Below, one piece after another: positions 6,448 through 8,608 of a DNA stretch of 8,608 nucleotides (the first letter of the stretch is position 1; each line of letters starts with the position of its first letter). A model generated the notes under the pieces. That model saw only the letters and a program-made list of their open reading frames with translations. It was not told the DNA's origin and did no database searches. The stretch spans positions 1 to 8,608 of the forward strand of contig CAZBWA010000070.1 in assembly GCA_964495555.1 (NCBI GenBank). Reading direction: 5' to 3'. This DNA comes from VGCC01 sp964495555. Lineage in GTDB: Bacteria; Actinomycetota; Actinomycetes; S36-B12. Position numbers and translations under genes: made by a program.

Positions 6448-7118
6448 CGCAGTGCGCTTCTCGGCAGGTCGTCGGGATACATGCTGCTCTGGGCCGGGGT
6501 TGTGGCATCGAGGCGCGCGAACTGATCTGCCGACAGGGTGATCGAGGCCGAACGCACGATCGAGTCCACGGTGGCCGGCTTGGAGGCGCCGGGGATGGGG
6601 ATCATCACCGGGGACTTNNNNNNNNNNNNNNNNNNNNNNNNNNNNNNNNNNNNNNNNNNNNNNNNNNNNNNNNNNNNNNNNNNNNNNNNNNNNNNNNNNN
6701 NNNNNNNNNNNNNNNNNTGGTGCTGGTAGAGGTCGATCACCTCGACGCCGAGTTGGGCGAGGCTGTCTTCGCATGCTGCGATGAGGGCATCGGCGGAGGA
6801 GTCGCGGCCCCAAGTCTCGCCGGGTCCGCGCGTGATGCCGCCCTTGGTGGTGATCAACAGATCGGTGAGCGACGCCGGACCCGAGTAGCTCGCGACCGCT
6901 TCGGCGACCAGGGCTTCGTTGTGCCCTACGGAATCCCAGGTGGGCGCGTAGATGTTCGCGGTGTCGAGCAGGGTGATGCCCAGGTCGATGGCCCGATGGA
7001 TGGTGGCGATGGCCTGTTCCCGGTGGTCGACCATGTGACCGAAACTCAGCGGCATGCAGCCCAGGCCCACGCAGGAGACGGTCTGATCGCCGATCACGCG
7101 CTGCGGGAGTTTCGCCAC
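6444..7118 (-). CDS. aldo/keto reductase, middle missing in assembly gap
   Basis: NADPH-dependent oxidoreductase of the aldo/keto reductase superfamily; substrate unknown. The N-terminal 133 residues show the whole catalytic tetrad: D52 and Y57 (LLDTANIYAP), K92 (TTKGG) and H133 (LYQH). After the gap, 57 residues remain, with the cofactor-binding IPIPGASKPATV and a normal C-terminus. Only 190 residues are visible against about 280-320 for the family, so roughly 90-130 residues are missing, more than the 100 Ns could encode; the gap is a placeholder. Reading frames on both sides agree across 100 bases, and the gene is probably intact in the organism. The GTG start has no Shine-Dalgarno site but a TAGAGT box six bases upstream. 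It overlaps ndh by four bases. Confidence 0.88.
   Translation of the reverse strand: MAKLPQRVIGDQTVSCVGLGCMPLSFGHMVDHREQAIATIHRAIDLGITLLDTANIYAPTWDSVGHNEALVAEAVASYSGPASLTDLLITTKGGITRGPGETWGRDSSADALIAACEDSLAQLGVEVIDLYQHXXXXXXXXXXXXXXXXXXXXXXXXXXXXXXXXXXKSPVMIPIPGASKPATVDSIVRSASITLSADQFARLDATTPAQSSMYPDDLPRSALR
6618..6717. other. assembly gap of 100 Ns
   Basis: Exactly 100 consecutive N characters, the usual placeholder for a scaffold gap of unknown length. It lies inside the aldo/keto reductase gene. Comparison with the family's normal length suggests the real gap is about 270-390 bases. Confidence 0.97.
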
Positions 7119-7124
7119 ACGCAG

Positions 7125-7130
7125 ACTCTA
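7125..7130 (-). promoter_or_regulatory. leaderless-type -10 box (TAGAGT) for the aldo/keto reductase-ndh pair
   Basis: On the minus strand TAGAGT is followed by exactly six bases (CTGCGT) and then the GTG start at 7118, placing +1 on the start codon. No Shine-Dalgarno match is present in the six bases. Third instance of this geometry in the window. Confidence 0.5.
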
Positions 7131-7131
7131 G

Positions 7132-7147
7132 TGAGGGAACCCCCTCA
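7132..7147. promoter_or_regulatory. inverted repeat abutting the aldo/keto reductase promoter
   Basis: TGAGGG-AACC-CCCTCA, six-base arms around four bases, one base upstream of the TAGAGT -10 box of the aldo/keto reductase-ndh pair. It would occupy the -10/-35 spacer, a common place for a repressor or activator site. No T-tract follows, so a terminator is unlikely. Confidence 0.35.
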
Positions 7148-7234
7148 TGGCGCCTCGCGTCAGAGGGTCGGACCGCCGGATCGCACCACCCGCCGTGGCA
7201 CAATCGAAATCCCCTCCCGACGACCCGAAAGACC

Positions 7235-8512
7235 ATGACGAGGATTCTGAGAGCGCTGATCGCCGCCGCCACAGCCGCGGCGGTCGTGGCGACGGCAGCT
7301 CCGGCCATCGCGGGTCCCTGGGACGGAGTGACCGCGTGGGAGACCGCCACCGTCAAGCGCATCGTGGACGGGGACACCCTCATCGTCACCGACGACGTCA
7401 CCGGTGCGCAGTCGCGCATCCGGCTCCTGGGCATCAACTCGCCGGAGTCCCCGCATGGCGCGGCGAGTGCGGGACAGTGCGGTGGGTGGCAGGCGACCGA
7501 GGCTTTGAAGGGATTCCTTCCCGTCGGCACCAAGGTGAGGCTGCTGTCCGCCGATCGGTCCTCCACCGGTAAGGCGCAGCGTCCGCAACGCGTCGTCCTC
7601 GCCTACAACGAGGCGACGAAGGAATTCGACCTCGATATCGCGTGGGCGATGGCCGAGCGCGGCTGGGGTCTCTGGTACACCGTGGCGAAGGAAGCGGCGA
7701 TGAGTTCGCTCTACCGCCAGGTGATCGAGCGGGCCCAGGAGCGTCGCGAGGGGATGTGGAACCCCAACCTCTGCGGGACGGATCAACCCGAGGCGAACGT
7801 CTCGCTGCGCATCCACCGCGGGACCGCGGGCAAGCCCGTGAACGACGAGTACGTGGTGGTGAAGAACGAGGGCGTGGCCCCCGTCGACATCAGTGGCTGG
7901 GTGCTGCGCGACTCGGGCAACCAGGCGTGGTTCGCGTTCCCGGGCGGCAGCCTCCTCGCCCCCGGTGACTACCGCGTGGTGCACACGGGTGCCGGCACCC
8001 CCACGCTCCCGCAACCGCGCGACCTCTATGTCGGCCATCGCACCCGCCTCTACACAGCCGCCGGTCAAGGCCCCGCGCTCCTCGGCGACGGCGCCTACCT
8101 GCTGGACCGGTTCGGGAACTTCCGGTTCTGGCGCGAATACCCCTGCACCACCGAGTGTCTGGATGATCCCTACCGCTCCGCCCTGGTCATCGACGACTTC
8201 TCCCTCGGAGAGAAGAAGGGGAAGAAGCGTGCGCAGACGCAGTGGGTGCGCATCAAGAACCGGGGGACCATGACCCACTGTCTCGACGGCTACCGCATCG
8301 AGACGGGCAACACCCGCTACTCCTTCCAGCCGGGCACCTGCATCACGCCCGGGGGCACCTGGACCCTGAACGTGGGGCGTCCGCCCAAGGGATCTCCGAT
8401 CGACTTCACGACGACGGACTTCCTGCGCATGCGCACCCCGGCACTGTGGACCAGCGGGTCGATCACCATGCTCACCGATCAGGATCGGCTGATCGCCAAG
8501 CGCAGTTGGTGA
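7235..8512 (+). CDS. exported thermonuclease-like protein with two lamin-tail-like domains
   Basis: 425 residues. Residues 1-26 form a signal peptide (MTRILR, alanine-rich core, AIA cleavage). Residues about 38-178 are a staphylococcal-nuclease (SNc) domain: VDGDTL with D47, IRLLGINSPE with R63, N68 and E71, QRVVLAY with R119, and AWAMAERGWG. Relative to Staphylococcus nuclease, R35, E43 and R87 have counterparts, while D40 is N68, a change seen in other family members as I recall. Residues about 188-290 look like a lamin-tail (LTD) domain: EYVVVKNEGVAPVDISGWVLRD, then W.AFPGG.LLAPGDYRVVHTG. Residues about 315-415 are a second, more divergent LTD-like unit: QWVRIKNRGTMTHCLDGYRI, then FQPGTCITPGGTWTLNVG. 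Cysteine pairs C82/C180, C304/C308 and C349/C369 could be disulfides. Probable role: extracellular nucleic acid degradation, with LTDs for binding or surface attachment. Only a weak GAAAG precedes the ATG. Confidence 0.88.
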   Translation: MTRILRALIAAATAAAVVATAAPAIAGPWDGVTAWETATVKRIVDGDTLIVTDDVTGAQSRIRLLGINSPESPHGAASAGQCGGWQATEALKGFLPVGTKVRLLSADRSSTGKAQRPQRVVLAYNEATKEFDLDIAWAMAERGWGLWYTVAKEAAMSSLYRQVIERAQERREGMWNPNLCGTDQPEANVSLRIHRGTAGKPVNDEYVVVKNEGVAPVDISGWVLRDSGNQAWFAFPGGSLLAPGDYRVVHTGAGTPTLPQPRDLYVGHRTRLYTAAGQGPALLGDGAYLLDRFGNFRFWREYPCTTECLDDPYRSALVIDDFSLGEKKGKKRAQTQWVRIKNRGTMTHCLDGYRIETGNTRYSFQPGTCITPGGTWTLNVGRPPKGSPIDFTTTDFLRMRTPALWTSGSITMLTDQDRLIAKRSW

Positions 8513-8608
8513 TCACTTCAGGAAGTCGATGATGGAGTCGGCGACGTAATCCAGTCGCGCCTCGTCCAACTGCGGGTGCACTCCGATCCAGAAGGTGCGG
8601 GTCATCAC
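8513..8608 (-). CDS. C-terminus of a DegT/DnrJ/EryC1-type aminotransferase, RfbH-like (partial)
   Basis: The last 31 residues plus stop of a minus-strand gene cut by the right window edge. The tail reads VMTRTFWIGVHPQL, then DEARLDYVADSIIDFLK. It resembles the end of RfbH/DdhC-type dehydratases (TFWIGVYPGL, then LDYV and a short acidic-hydrophobic helix), PLP-dependent enzymes acting on CDP-4-keto-6-deoxyglucose for 3,6-dideoxysugars. The tail alone cannot separate RfbH from related sugar aminotransferases, so only the family is claimed. The stop abuts the nuclease stop with no base between (TGATCA at the junction). A cell-envelope glycan locus probably lies to the right. Confidence 0.7.
   Translation of the reverse strand: MMTRTFWIGVHPQLDEARLDYVADSIIDFLK

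Noticed and set aside
7199..7204. CACAAT as a -10 box for the nuclease gene
   Set aside because: No -35 partner at usable spacing and it does not fit TANNNT as the other promoters do; kept as unassigned.
5233..7566. Single 777-residue minus-strand protein
   Set aside because: Created by reading a wrong frame upstream of ndh through the run of Ns; ndh has its own ATG at 6447 with the expected N-terminus.
7160..8278. Minus-strand frame of 372 codons opposite the nuclease gene
   Set aside because: No recognisable motifs or ribosome site; the plus strand encodes a signal peptide and SNc motifs.

Overview
The window reads as a high-GC actinobacterial chromosome segment (Actinomycetota), probably from a draft or metagenome-assembled genome because a run of exactly 100 Ns interrupts one gene. 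Support for this: strong G/C bias at third codon positions, frequent GTG starts, a three-subunit proton-translocating transhydrogenase, a secreted Septum_form-like protein, and several start codons with no Shine-Dalgarno site but a TANNNT -10 box exactly six bases upstream, the layout of leaderless actinobacterial genes. The species cannot be named from this sequence.

Layout, left to right. (1) Minus strand, 1-2497: pntA1-pntA2-pntB, the NAD(P) transhydrogenase operon, with 4-base overlaps between genes; pntB runs off the left edge. (2) A 129-base divergent region with a strong inverted repeat. (3) Plus strand, 2627-3485: a 50-residue, two-helix membrane protein (DUF5993-like) followed 7 bases later by a DsbB-like thiol oxidoreductase whose second cysteine pair sits in an unusual extra loop. 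(4) Minus strand, 3492-4265: an orphan ParA/Soj-type ATPase. (5) Plus strand, 4333-5178: an exported, cysteine-rich protein made of two Septum_form-like halves. (6) Minus strand, 5233-7118: an aldo/keto reductase (broken by the assembly gap) overlapping a type II NADH dehydrogenase gene by 4 bases. (7) Plus strand, 7235-8512: an exported thermonuclease-like protein with two C-terminal lamin-tail-like domains. (8) Minus strand, from 8513 off the right edge: the C-terminus of a DegT/RfbH-type sugar aminotransferase.

Two themes link the genes: redox cofactor handling (transhydrogenase, NDH-2, aldo/keto reductase, thiol oxidation) and exported disulfide-rich proteins (the eight-cysteine protein and the nuclease) that could be clients of the DsbB-like enzyme. 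Packing is tight, with convergent genes 6, 54 and 0 bases apart and no convincing intrinsic terminators. I see no mobile element, CRISPR array, tRNA or rRNA, and nothing that amounts to a clearly new multi-gene system. The best leads are the repeated leaderless promoter geometry, the relocated DsbB cysteine pair with its small partner, the two-repeat cysteine protein, and the nuclease/lamin-tail architecture.
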